Shown: positions 18,563 to 25,663 of the stretch, in pieces
How positions within the stretch are numbered: position 1 is the stretch's first letter
Layout: each line of letters begins with the position of its first letter
Source of the DNA: Fodinibius halophilus
Lineage (GTDB): Bacteria; Bacteroidota; Rhodothermia; Balneolales; Balneolaceae
DNA: 64,000 nucleotides
Assembly: GCF_011059105.1 (NCBI RefSeq)
Contig: NZ_JAALLS010000020.1
Coordinates: 1-64,000 of the forward strand
Reading direction: 5' to 3'
Notes under the pieces: generated by a model
The model's database searches: none
Told to the model about the DNA's origin: nothing
The model's input: the letters and a program-made list of their open reading frames with translations, nothing else
Position numbers and translations under genes: made by a program

Positions 18563-19264
18563 TTAAGCATTTGGATGCTCTTCCCGAACGTCATCTTTGG
18601 CAATTTTACCATCCACAAGGGTAACAACACGGCGTGCGCGGTCAATAACGCGTTGGTCGTGGGTAGAGAATACAAAGGTCATATTTTCTTTTTCGTTGAG
18701 GTCAGCCATCATGTCCAGCAGGTCGGCTGTAGATACGGAATCAAGGTTTGCGGTAGGTTCATCAGCCAGTACAAAATCGGGGTTCGAGGAAAGAGCCCGC
18801 GCTACGGCTACCCGCTGCTGTTGCCCGCCGGAAAGTGCGGAGGGACGTTTATTAATTTTATCAGCGAGCCCAACTTCTTCTAATAAAGTCCGGCTTTTTT
18901 TATTGCACTCTTTCTGGGGACGTCCCTGCATCTGCATCACGAAAGCCACATTTTCAATAGCAGTAAGGACGGGAATAAGGTTATAGGCCTGGAAAACAAA
19001 GCCGATATGTTGCAGCCGAAAGTTAATAAGTTCGCTATCAGAAAGGGTGCTCAAATCAGTACCCTGTACAATAGCGGTGCCATCGGTTGGGGAGTCGAGT
19101 CCTCCAATAATATTCAAAAGTGTGGTTTTACCTGAGCCCGATGGACCTACTATAGCGGTAAATTCTCTTTTTTCAATTTTGAGGTCAACACCGTTGAGGG
19201 CATGAACCGGGACTTGGTCTTTATTATAAACTTTGGTTAAGCCTTTGGTTTCTATTACAGCCAT
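18563..19264 (-). CDS. ABC transporter ATP-binding protein, LolD/MacB type
   Basis: This 233-residue ATPase has Walker A GPSGSGKTT at about 40-48, a Q-loop in FQAYNLIPVLTAIENV, signature ALSGGQQQRVAVARAL, Walker B VLADEPTANLD and switch His in FVFSTHD. The LIPVLTAIENV stretch is typical of LolD/FtsE-like ATPases that work with FtsX-type permeases, two of which lie upstream. A 7-bp repeat array ends (read on this strand) only 6 bases before the ATG, so no Shine-Dalgarno is visible. The barrel gene follows by 8 bases. Confidence 0.93.
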   Translation of the reverse strand: MAVIETKGLTKVYNKDQVPVHALNGVDLKIEKREFTAIVGPSGSGKTTLLNIIGGLDSPTDGTAIVQGTDLSTLSDSELINFRLQHIGFVFQAYNLIPVLTAIENVAFVMQMQGRPQKECNKKSRTLLEEVGLADKINKRPSALSGGQQQRVAVARALSSNPDFVLADEPTANLDSVSTADLLDMMADLNEKENMTFVFSTHDQRVIDRARRVVTLVDGKIAKDDVREEHPNA

Positions 19265-19270
19265 AATTTA

Positions 19271-19361
19271 CGGGTTTCGGGTTGTGTGTTATGTGTTGCG
19301 GGTTGTGTGTTTCGTGTTGCGGGTTATGGGTTGTGAGTTGCGAGTTTCGGGTTGTGGGTTA
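19271..19361 (+). repeat. Degenerate heptanucleotide array next to the LolD-like gene
   Basis: Thirteen consecutive 7-base units in perfect register, for example CGGGTTT, CGGGTTG, TGTGTTA, TGTGTTG, CGGGTTG, TGTGTTT, CGTGTTG, CGGGTTA. Position 5-6 (TT) is invariant and positions 1-3 and 7 vary. It lies between the ATPase start codon and the end of a four-helix-bundle gene. The array on the far side of that gene (19757-19845) has the same unit in the same orientation. Confidence 0.9.
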
Positions 19362-19371
19362 GGGTGAGGTG

Positions 19372-19737
19372 TTATGTTTTCCAGCTTGTTTCGACGTATT
19401 GGATGAAATGATTGATCTTGCGACCCAGTTTGTCGTATTTATCCAACAGTTCTGTTAATGGATCATCCGAAAAATGAATATCACTGATCATCTGTAATTG
19501 GCTGATGGTTTCATCACAGGAGGCGTGAGCAAAAATAAGAAACCTAATGAATTCCTTTTTATATCTTCTTCTTCCAAATCCTTCGGCAATGTTATCTTTG
19601 ATACTTTTTGATGATCGCCGGATCTGACTTCCCTGTTCATATAATTCATACTTCGGCAAATCCATGCTCATTTTGTGAACCTCTAAGGCGTAATCATATG
19701 CCATGTTATATATCTCTAAATCTGTATGGCTCTTCAT
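19372..19737 (-). CDS. Four helix bundle protein (23S rRNA intervening-sequence family)
   Basis: The product has 121 residues and is mostly helical. Hallmarks of the family are LEIYNMAYDYALEVHKMS near the start, QIRRSSKSIKDNIAEGFGRR in the middle (IAEG core) and a final helix region. These proteins form pentameric bundles; relatives are encoded in 23S rRNA intervening sequences, and Avd of diversity-generating retroelements is a distant relation. No function is established. The gene interrupts an ABC operon between permease 2 and the ATPase, on the same strand, and is bordered on both sides by 7-bp arrays of the same type. The frame is intact. Confidence 0.9.
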   Translation of the reverse strand: MKSHTDLEIYNMAYDYALEVHKMSMDLPKYELYEQGSQIRRSSKSIKDNIAEGFGRRRYKKEFIRFLIFAHASCDETISQLQMISDIHFSDDPLTELLDKYDKLGRKINHFIQYVETSWKT

Positions 19738-19756
19738 GATGGTTGTTTTTTTGTTT

Positions 19757-19845
19757 CGGGTTGCGGGTTATGGGTTACGGGTTGCGTGTTACGGGTTTTG
19801 GGTTGCGTGTTGCGGGTTTCGGGTTGTGTTGCGGGTTGCGGGTTT
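19757..19845 (+). repeat. Degenerate heptanucleotide array on the other side of the four-helix gene
   Basis: About twelve full 7-base units plus one shortened unit: CGGGTTG, CGGGTTA, TGGGTTA, CGGGTTG, CGTGTTA, CGGGTTT, TGGGTTG, CGTGTTG, CGGGTTT, CGGGTTG, then TGTTG (2 bases lost), CGGGTTG, CGGGTTT. It ends 12 bases before the end of the permease 2 gene. Unit and orientation match the array at 19271-19361. Confidence 0.9.
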
Positions 19846-19857
19846 GCGTGAAACGCT

Positions 19858-21078
19858 TTAAATCTTTCGTATTGCTTCTACGGGTTTTAGTTTTAGTGTT
19901 TTCCAAGCGGGGTATAGGGCTGATAAAATAGCCGCTACACTGATAAGCAGGGTGATATGCCAATAGTAACTGGCATTTAATTTGGGATAGATTACGGTTT
20001 CCATGCCATAGGCGTTAAGTCCCTGGGCAAATGCGCTGAGGTCGATGCCCGTTGTTCCCAAGATCGAGACGGTGATCCAACTAAACAGTAAGCCCAGCGG
20101 AGTTCCGACCATCGTCAGAAAGAAGGTTTCAGAAAGTACCATCCCAAACAGGCGGCGTTTGTTCATCCCAATAGCCATAAGCATGCCGAGCTCGCGTGTG
20201 CGCTCCATTACGGCCATCAGCATGGTATTGATAATACTGAATACCAATGCAATAATGATGATGACCATAACAACGTACATCGATACGTCCGTCATACTAA
20301 AGACATATTCAAGTTCCGGAGCGATAGCAGCCCAGCTGGCGATTTTGAGATCCGGATAAGAGCCTGAAAGCTGTTCGGCCTGTTGGGGGGCATTGGTAAA
20401 ATTTCCAAGCTTTAGTGTTATCTTATGAATAAGATCCTTTTTGCCCAGCAGGCGGTTTAGGTCACTTCGTAGTACAAACACATTTCTTTTGTCATATTTT
20501 GAATTAAAGGAATCGAAGATCCCCGCCACGCGGAAAGCACCTGCGGTAATATTTCCATCTACATCTTGGAAGCTGAGGACCAATTTTGATCGAAGGTCCA
20601 GCTTCAAACGTTCGGCCAGGGCTTTTCCAATAAGAATGGGATTGCGGTCTATGCTTTGAAGGAAATCGCCCTGTTTGAGATATTGGATGACAGGTGGTGG
20701 GCTTGTATGAGTTGTATCGACTCCATGGATAGTAACACCGTAGCTATTGGCCGCACTTTGTGCCAGGCCCGTTGATTGACTTTCATACTCAATTTGCTGG
20801 ATATGCTTTTGCTCGGCCAGAGTATCTAACAGACTTTGTACCTCTTCAATATTGTACTTGGGATTAAATTGATCCCCGAACTGGGGATTTGTTATCTGGA
20901 TATGACCGACTGTTAGATCGAGCTGGTTTTGCAAGTACCCCTGCGCCATGCTGTTAAAAAAGGCGGAGATAAAAACACCGGCCCAGATTCCCAGCAGTAC
21001 GGCAATGATTACGACTCCACTGCGTGTTGGATTACGCCAAATGTTCTTCCATCCGAGTGTGATAATTTTTCGAATCAT
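19858..21078 (-). CDS. ABC transporter permease, FtsX/LolC-E type (second of two)
   Basis: This 406-residue inner-membrane protein has one N-terminal transmembrane helix (about 20-45), a large periplasmic domain of the MacB-core type (about 45-270), then three C-terminal helices of the FtsX domain, including the block FSIINTMLMAVMERTRELGMLMAIGMNKRRLF. Its N-terminus IITLGWKNIWRNPTRSGVVI closely matches that of the upstream permease, so the pair probably arose by duplication and forms a LolCE-like heterodimer. The start lies 1 base after the other permease's stop codon. Confidence 0.92.
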   Translation of the reverse strand: MIRKIITLGWKNIWRNPTRSGVVIIAVLLGIWAGVFISAFFNSMAQGYLQNQLDLTVGHIQITNPQFGDQFNPKYNIEEVQSLLDTLAEQKHIQQIEYESQSTGLAQSAANSYGVTIHGVDTTHTSPPPVIQYLKQGDFLQSIDRNPILIGKALAERLKLDLRSKLVLSFQDVDGNITAGAFRVAGIFDSFNSKYDKRNVFVLRSDLNRLLGKKDLIHKITLKLGNFTNAPQQAEQLSGSYPDLKIASWAAIAPELEYVFSMTDVSMYVVMVIIIIALVFSIINTMLMAVMERTRELGMLMAIGMNKRRLFGMVLSETFFLTMVGTPLGLLFSWITVSILGTTGIDLSAFAQGLNAYGMETVIYPKLNASYYWHITLLISVAAILSALYPAWKTLKLKPVEAIRKI

Positions 21079-21079
21079 A

Positions 21080-22303
21080 TCAGGACCTCATAGCATCAAC
21101 AGGGTTCAACTTGGCGGCTTTAAGAATAGGGATGATGCTGAACAGCAGGGTGATTCCAAAGACGATAAGTGCCTGGCTGGTAAATATTTCGGGATCGGTA
21201 GAGAACTGTAGTACGGGCGTCATGTTATACTGCTCAACAGCCGAAGCCATAGCTCCCGAAAGATCGATGGGATTTACATTGAAGTACCAGGCAACGGGGA
21301 TGCTCAGAAAGATGCCAAATCCTGCTCCCATTAGACTCATGATGAGTACTTCGAGAGATAGTATTTTGGCGATGGTGCTGCGCGGCGTACCTACCGAGAG
21401 CATGACACCAAATTCATAGCTACGTTCAGCAATCATCATCAGCACGGTGCCTAAAATGCCGAAGCCTACCACCATGTAGAGTACGAGAAGAATGATGATT
21501 CCACTGGCCCGATCCACTTTAATAGCCTGTTCTAGTTCCGGCATCATTTTTTGCCAGGTTAATACTTCATATTCACTGGCCGGTAACTTGCTCTTAAGGT
21601 AATCGGCCGTTACATCTATTCCTGTGGGATCTTCCAAGTTGAGCGCAATAGAAGTGAGTCGACCTTGGGCTGAAAATAGGTATTGGGCGGTTTCCAGGGG
21701 TAGATACACCAAACTGCTGTTCATATCGGGATTGGAAAATGAGACCGTTCCTTTAATAGGATAGAGGCCTGTAGCATTCATCCCGTGGTAGCCTTGGCCA
21801 ATAAGAACCAGGCTGTCACCAACTTGGGCATTCAGTCGATTCAATAACTCTTGACCGATAATAGCTGCTTGTTCGTTATTTGAGGAAAAATAACTTCCCT
21901 GCTGCAAATTTATCTGTGGCTGGCTGAGCTCTTTTTCTGCCTCTACATCAATTCCCATAATCATAGCCGGTCGACTTTGTTGCCCGGTTGCTGCCAGCGA
22001 ATACGATTCGATGCGGGGAATGATTGAGCTAATATTATCTTCCGATTTAATAATTTGATACAACGAATCGCTAACACCCAGACTGTTATTCAGAGTAGGG
22101 GTATCCTGGTAACCCTTTTTGTGGATTTGAATATAGCCGGAGAAAGTCCCTACCGTATTTTCGAGCATATTATCGTACTGTCCTTCCTGAGAGGAGCGTG
22201 TAATGGCTGATAAAAAGACGGCAACAACAATAGAGAGCGTTGTGATGATGGTTCTACGCTTATTCCTCCAGATATTTCGCCATGCTAATTTTATTGAAAG
22301 CAT
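21080..22303 (-). CDS. ABC transporter permease, FtsX/LolC-E type (first of two)
   Basis: This 407-residue protein has the same layout as its partner: an N-terminal helix after KLAWRNIWRNKRRTII, a periplasmic domain (about 45-275), then three helices with VLMMIAERSYEFGVMLSVGTPRSTIAK and a C-terminal FSIIPILKAAKLNPVDAMR. FtsX-type permeases of this class do not move solutes through the membrane but extract lipids, lipoproteins or peptides from its outer face. A four-helix-bundle pseudogene with repeat arrays on the opposite strand separates it from the LolA-like gene upstream. Confidence 0.92.
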   Translation of the reverse strand: MLSIKLAWRNIWRNKRRTIITTLSIVVAVFLSAITRSSQEGQYDNMLENTVGTFSGYIQIHKKGYQDTPTLNNSLGVSDSLYQIIKSEDNISSIIPRIESYSLAATGQQSRPAMIMGIDVEAEKELSQPQINLQQGSYFSSNNEQAAIIGQELLNRLNAQVGDSLVLIGQGYHGMNATGLYPIKGTVSFSNPDMNSSLVYLPLETAQYLFSAQGRLTSIALNLEDPTGIDVTADYLKSKLPASEYEVLTWQKMMPELEQAIKVDRASGIIILLVLYMVVGFGILGTVLMMIAERSYEFGVMLSVGTPRSTIAKILSLEVLIMSLMGAGFGIFLSIPVAWYFNVNPIDLSGAMASAVEQYNMTPVLQFSTDPEIFTSQALIVFGITLLFSIIPILKAAKLNPVDAMRS

Positions 22304-22316
22304 TTTTTCTAGTGGA

Positions 22317-22351
22317 CAGTTATCAGTGACCCGTACACAGTGGTCATTGAA
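22317..22351 (+). repeat. Degenerate heptanucleotide array upstream of four-helix pseudogene
   Basis: Five units in 7-base register: CAGTTAT, CAGTGAC, CCGTACA, CAGTGGT, CATTGAA. The unit differs from the CGGGTTG type at 19.3-19.8 kb. It begins 14 bases from the permease 1 start codon. Related units appear inverted at 22798-22825 beyond the pseudogene. Confidence 0.65.
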
Positions 22352-22431
22352 GTGAAAATTTATTTGTAAGGATGTACTCTTTTAAAAGGTCATACTATCT
22401 AAGTAAGGGATTTAGTTAAGAGAGAATATTT

Positions 22432-22784
22432 GTGGATAATAATCTTTACGAGAAGTCACAGGCATTTGCTATTAGGATTGTCAAGGCATATCAACTTTTA
22501 AAGGATAAAAAGCGTGAGTTCGTCTTATCAAAGCAGCTTCTACCAAGTGGTACTAGTATTGGAACAAATATTGCAGAGGCAAATGGTGCTATTTCAAAAG
22601 CTGATTTTTCAGCTAAAATTTCAATTTCATATAAAGAGTGTTTAGAAACAAAGTATTGGTTAATCCTCCTGGGGGTACTAACTTTATCGATGAAGAAACA
22701 CATGATAGTATATTTAATGATGCCGATGAACTGGCAAGAATTCTATTTTCCATTTTGAAGAAAACCCGTATTGATCCGAAGTAA
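22432..22784 (+). pseudogene. Four helix bundle protein gene, frameshifted in a G5 run
   Basis: The frame opens at GTG 22432 and encodes a family-typical N-terminus (SQAFAIRIVKAYQLL, LLPSGTSIGTNIAEANGA, SYKECLETKYWLILL). At GGGGG (22671-22675) the reading frame shifts: the original frame ends at 22758 with an atypical tail, while the next frame carries the expected C-terminal helix (TNFIDEETHDSIFNDADELARI...) to a TAA at 22782-22784. An indel in the G run explains this, so the gene is broken or could be phase-variable. It runs opposite to the ABC operon and is a different subfamily from the copy at 19372. Confidence 0.82.
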
Positions 22785-22797
22785 CTTAACGATTTTG

Positions 22798-22825
22798 TTA
22801 CTGTAAACTGATAACTGTTCACTGT
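22798..22825 (-). repeat. Degenerate heptanucleotide array downstream of four-helix pseudogene
   Basis: Four units in 7-base register on the plus strand: TTACTGT, AAACTGA, TAACTGT, TCACTGT. Read on the minus strand they become ACAGTGA, ACAGTTA and so on, matching the CAGTTAT/CAGTGAC units at 22317 in inverted orientation. The array ends 1 base before the stop codon of the LolA-like gene. Confidence 0.65.
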
Positions 22826-22826
22826 T

Positions 22827-23585
22827 TTAATCAACACGTTTCATATTTTGAATGCTAAAGAATCGCTCATCAATATCAGTATTGAAGGCGATATCCTCGT
22901 AAAGCAATACCGTCTTTTGGTCTTTTTTATTCATAGGAATCATCTCCATTTTTGTTGGGATGGTTCGTCCATTCATGTTCTTAATTCTTGAGCCCTCCAT
23001 TACCTTAATCAATTTTCCATCCTCATTATAAAATTCGGTACGCAGCTGCAGATACTCTTGTTTGGATATAAAGCTGATTAGTTTTCCCCACACGACGGGG
23101 GCCTGGGGTTTGGGCGTCATTTCAATTTTATAGCACTTATAATCACTTATAGTACTGTCACCGGCCATTGTATGGTTATAGTCAGTAACAATGGAAGATT
23201 CTTCCACCAGGTCGTTATTGGAGAAATCCGATCCCATCCAGGATTGACTCATCATCGAGGGGGGCATTTTGATCGTTCGATTGATATTAGGCAGCCAGTT
23301 CCAGATCTCATTCTCTCGTTTTAAATAAGCTGTACCCTCGTCGCGGGCCGGGGCCGTCACAAGGATGAGGCTGTAATCGGTACCCAGGCTCCAGGCCTTC
23401 ATTGTTACTTCGCGCTGCCAACTTGGGCGTACAATCTTCATAGTTATTTTAGCGCGTGAACTTTCTCCCCGCATTTTCTTGTCCGCTTTTTGGACAATAT
23501 CAGTAGCATCTTGGGCCTGTAGCATCGTTACGCCACTGAATAATAGTACACTTATTACAAAACAATACTTTTGTATGAACTGCAT
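22827..23585 (-). CDS. LolA-like outer membrane lipoprotein-sorting protein
   Basis: This 252-residue periplasmic protein has a signal peptide cleaved near MLQAQDA. The mature part starts with the ATDIVQKADKKMRG helix and then forms the antiparallel sheet of the LolA-like fold, with RDEGTAYLKRENEIWNWLPNINRTIKMPPSMMSQSWMGSDFSNNDLV, a block typical of the family annotated as outer membrane lipoprotein-sorting protein. Such proteins have a hydrophobic cavity for acyl chains. Encoded ahead of two FtsX-type permeases and a LolD-like ATPase, it is probably their periplasmic carrier. True LolA normally serves lipoproteins; the cargo here is not known. Confidence 0.88.
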   Translation of the reverse strand: MQFIQKYCFVISVLLFSGVTMLQAQDATDIVQKADKKMRGESSRAKITMKIVRPSWQREVTMKAWSLGTDYSLILVTAPARDEGTAYLKRENEIWNWLPNINRTIKMPPSMMSQSWMGSDFSNNDLVEESSIVTDYNHTMAGDSTISDYKCYKIEMTPKPQAPVVWGKLISFISKQEYLQLRTEFYNEDGKLIKVMEGSRIKNMNGRTIPTKMEMIPMNKKDQKTVLLYEDIAFNTDIDERFFSIQNMKRVD

Positions 23586-23603
23586 AATGGAGCACCCGTT
23601 TTA

Positions 23604-23993
23604 TTATTCATTTGTTATTCTTTCTGTCAGCATAGCAATTTGAAATTCCAGTCTCTTAACTTCTCGCAGTATAGAATTTTTATCCATCTGCATCCAGTGC
23701 CAGAGCTTAATCATAGAGCCAAAAGCCAAGGCAATAAATAGGACCACTCCATATCGTATTATTTCTGTTATACCTTCCACTACAAATAGTTTATAGCCAC
23801 AATAGAAGCATAATACTACTACGATGGTATGGACTATGGACATCAAGATGGCAACCCAGCCCAATTTGCCGGTATAGAGATCTCCCCACATTTTGAAAAG
23901 GCTTTTTTCTTCGAGGTTATTATAGAACTCAGCCTCTTCCTTATCCAGTGATTCTGTAATTAACTTATCGATTTCTTCCTCTTTCATCGTCAT
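23604..23993 (-). CDS. DUF6768-like small membrane protein next to ECF sigma factor
   Basis: The product has 129 residues: an acidic N-terminus (EEEIDKLITESLDKEEAEFYNNLEE), two transmembrane helices (about 45-70 and 78-97) and a C-terminal amphipathic stretch (WHWMQMDKNSILREVKRLEFQ). This layout matches my recollection of DUF6768 proteins of Bacteroidota. It lies 16 bases after the sigma factor gene and 18 bases before the LolA-like gene. The position suggests it may act as an anti-sigma or sensor partner; that role is inferred from context only. Confidence 0.7.
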   Translation of the reverse strand: MTMKEEEIDKLITESLDKEEAEFYNNLEEKSLFKMWGDLYTGKLGWVAILMSIVHTIVVVLCFYCGYKLFVVEGITEIIRYGVVLFIALAFGSMIKLWHWMQMDKNSILREVKRLEFQIAMLTERITNE

Positions 23994-24009
23994 GGTTAGT
24001 TTCTTTTAG

Positions 24010-24558
24010 TTATGAGATAATCTGCTTTAATTTTTCACGGGCATAAAACAAGCGAGACTTAACGGTTCCCTTCGATATTTCAAGCAGGTTACTGATTTCC
24101 TTTAAACTCAAGTTATCAAGGTAAAACAGCTCAAGCACGATCTGTTGTGTGGCCGGCAACTGTTGGATACCTTCTTGTACCTTCTTTAACTTTTCATCGG
24201 AATAATCAGTTGCTGCCTGCTTCTGTTCTGATTCAGTTTCACTTTTAAGAGTTTGGGCATGTTTGGCACATTGCTGCTGTTTTCTTATCCAGTCGATAGC
24301 TTTTCTTCGAGCGATACTTAGTGCCCAAGCCTTAAAACTCACTTTCAGCTCTAATTCAGAGAGCTTCTTGATAATGATATACCAACAATTTTGGGCAATA
24401 TCGTCAACAGGATCTTGTTCCCGGATTTGATGATATATTGTTTTCTTCATAATCGGATGGAAGCTCCTAATAAGCGTTTTCAATGCTTTTTCTTCCCCGT
24501 TTTGAAAACGTTGAATCATCTCTTCATATGATTGTTGTTTATCCGTAGTATCCATCAT
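24010..24558 (-). CDS. ECF-type RNA polymerase sigma factor heading the transporter operon
   Basis: This 182-residue sigma-70 family protein has region 2 (DPVDDIAQNCWYIIIKKLSEL ... FKAWALSIARRKAIDWIRK) and region 4 (IQQLPATQQIVLELFYLDNLSLKEISNLLEISKGTVKSRLFYAREKLKQ) with a clear helix-turn-helix. It is the first gene of a run that continues through the DUF6768-like, LolA-like, permease, ATPase and barrel genes, so it may control that operon. ECF factors typically answer envelope stress. The start may be either of two adjacent Met codons. Confidence 0.92.
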   Translation of the reverse strand: MMDTTDKQQSYEEMIQRFQNGEEKALKTLIRSFHPIMKKTIYHQIREQDPVDDIAQNCWYIIIKKLSELELKVSFKAWALSIARRKAIDWIRKQQQCAKHAQTLKSETESEQKQAATDYSDEKLKKVQEGIQQLPATQQIVLELFYLDNLSLKEISNLLEISKGTVKSRLFYAREKLKQIIS

Positions 24559-24781
24559 TCATCTATATAGTCGAATGAGAAGTAGGAAGGTTCAATATTT
24601 TTTTAAAAACTCTTGATTCGAATGAGTCCGCAGCAAATAGTATCCACTGGGGACTTTAAAGTCAATCTGTAGACTTGGTTATCTCTTGATGAGTTTTTTT
24701 TGTGGCGGGTGACCAGGGACGGTAGGTCGATGCTGCCAATTCGAAGGCTGAACTATTTTTTACTTCATCAAATAAAAGCAA

Positions 24782-24809
24782 TGTCATCCTGAATTTATTT
24801 CAGGATCTC
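24782..24809 (+). repeat. Direct repeat, copy 1 (imperfect palindrome)
   Basis: 28 bases that match 25298-25325 with two differences. The core TCCTGAA-TTTATTTCAGGA folds as a small hairpin. It resembles widely dispersed intergenic repeats of Bacteroidota. Confidence 0.8.
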
Positions 24810-24921
24810 AGTGAATAAGGCCGCGTAGGCTCTAAAAGGCAAGCACCTGCTTACAGTAGTAATGTAGAGGGCACGGAAACCGAAGGAGGCGCAACAGGAT
24901 GATCACTTTGTCCTTTTACTT

Positions 24922-24952
24922 ATAGTGCAAGCATCCCGCTCGTGCTATGCTG
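24922..24952 (+). repeat. REP-like palindromic element, copy A
   Basis: 31 bases centred on GCATCCCGCTCGTGC. The reverse complement matches 56310-56340 at 26 of 31 positions, and several differences keep the stem pairing. Confidence 0.75.
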
Positions 24953-25157
24953 TAGTTAATAATTGCGAGCAGCAAATAAGCCACAGGTCATTTCGAGCCG
25001 CCGCAAGATGGCGATAAATCTCATTCACATGGTTTGGCTCCCTTTTGCCCCCCTGATGTTAATGTTGGTTTAAGAATTAAAAGCAGTCTCCCTTTATTAG
25101 TTCGCGAAGTGCACTGAAGCCATACCTTCACTTAAAAACTTCGACAGAGTTCACCTC

Positions 25158-25182
25158 GGCGTAGGTGTGCGTAGGATCTAAA
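25158..25182 (+). repeat. Dispersed repeat block iv, copy A
   Basis: Begins GGCGTAGGTGTGCGTAG; the reverse complement occurs at 55941-55965 with only a small change near GGAT/ATCC. Confidence 0.7.
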
Positions 25183-25187
25183 GGGAA

Positions 25188-25247
25188 CTGTCAGATAATT
25201 GTATTGATAGCAGATCGAGATATCATCTCGATCAACATATTTTTTAA
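25188..25247 (+). repeat. Dispersed repeat block ii, copy A
   Basis: 60 bases containing the hairpin GATCGAGAT-ATC-ATCTCGATC. The reverse complement of 55995-56056 aligns along the whole length with only scattered changes. Confidence 0.85.
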
Positions 25248-25297
25248 ATCCTCTCCTTACTTCCCAAAGCTCATCCATTTTAAGAATATAAAACACG

Positions 25298-25325
25298 TGT
25301 CATCTTGAATTTAGTTCAGGATCTC
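25298..25325 (+). repeat. Direct repeat, copy 2
   Basis: Second copy of the 28-base element at 24782-24809 in the same orientation, with two substitutions (T for C and G for T). Confidence 0.8.
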
Positions 25326-25376
25326 CTAAAAGAGGTTCCCATAATGGACCAAAAATTAAGCGTGGGCATGTGTAGT

Positions 25377-25441
25377 ATCCCTCATACATCAGCCAGTTAT
25401 TACAGGGAGATCGCTACGTTCCGTTTCATTCCTCTTGCGAT
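25377..25441 (+). repeat. Dispersed repeat block iii, copy A
   Basis: Contains ATCCCTCATACATCAGCCA and GGAGATCGCTACGTTCCG. The reverse complement matches 56167-56240 at both ends (CATnGCnAGAGG... and CTGATGnATGAGGGAT), with a more variable middle. Confidence 0.7.
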
Positions 25442-25663
25442 GTACAAGCGTTGATAGGGTGAGGAAAAGTCCTCCTTTTGGCGCTATTAGTGAAGGAGCG
25501 GAGAATGGGAGCTGAAGGAGGTGTAGGAAGATGATCCCAGTGAACATTATCAATAATCTGCCAATAGCGCGAGTGTCTCGTACCTGTTATGCTGACTCAC
25601 CCTTAGTTCCTCCTGCTCGCAGGGAGGGAAACTTTGTTTACAAGTCACCCAAAACAGATCGAG

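Larger units (their letters stand above)
24559..25663. other. Non-coding repeat mosaic between the ABC operon and hisH
   Basis: About 1.1 kb without a credible gene. It contains a direct repeat (24782-24809 and 25298-25325), a REP-like palindrome (24922-24952) and further blocks at 25158-25182, 25188-25247 and 25377-25441, which recur inverted and reordered at 55.9-56.35 kb. The open frame at 25531-25770 runs over the end of hisH and is an artefact. This stretch marks the left side of the block that separates hisH from hisA. Confidence 0.75.

Noticed and set aside
19271-19845. CRISPR array
   Set aside because: The repeats are 7 bases long, contiguous and degenerate, with no spacers; no cas genes are nearby.
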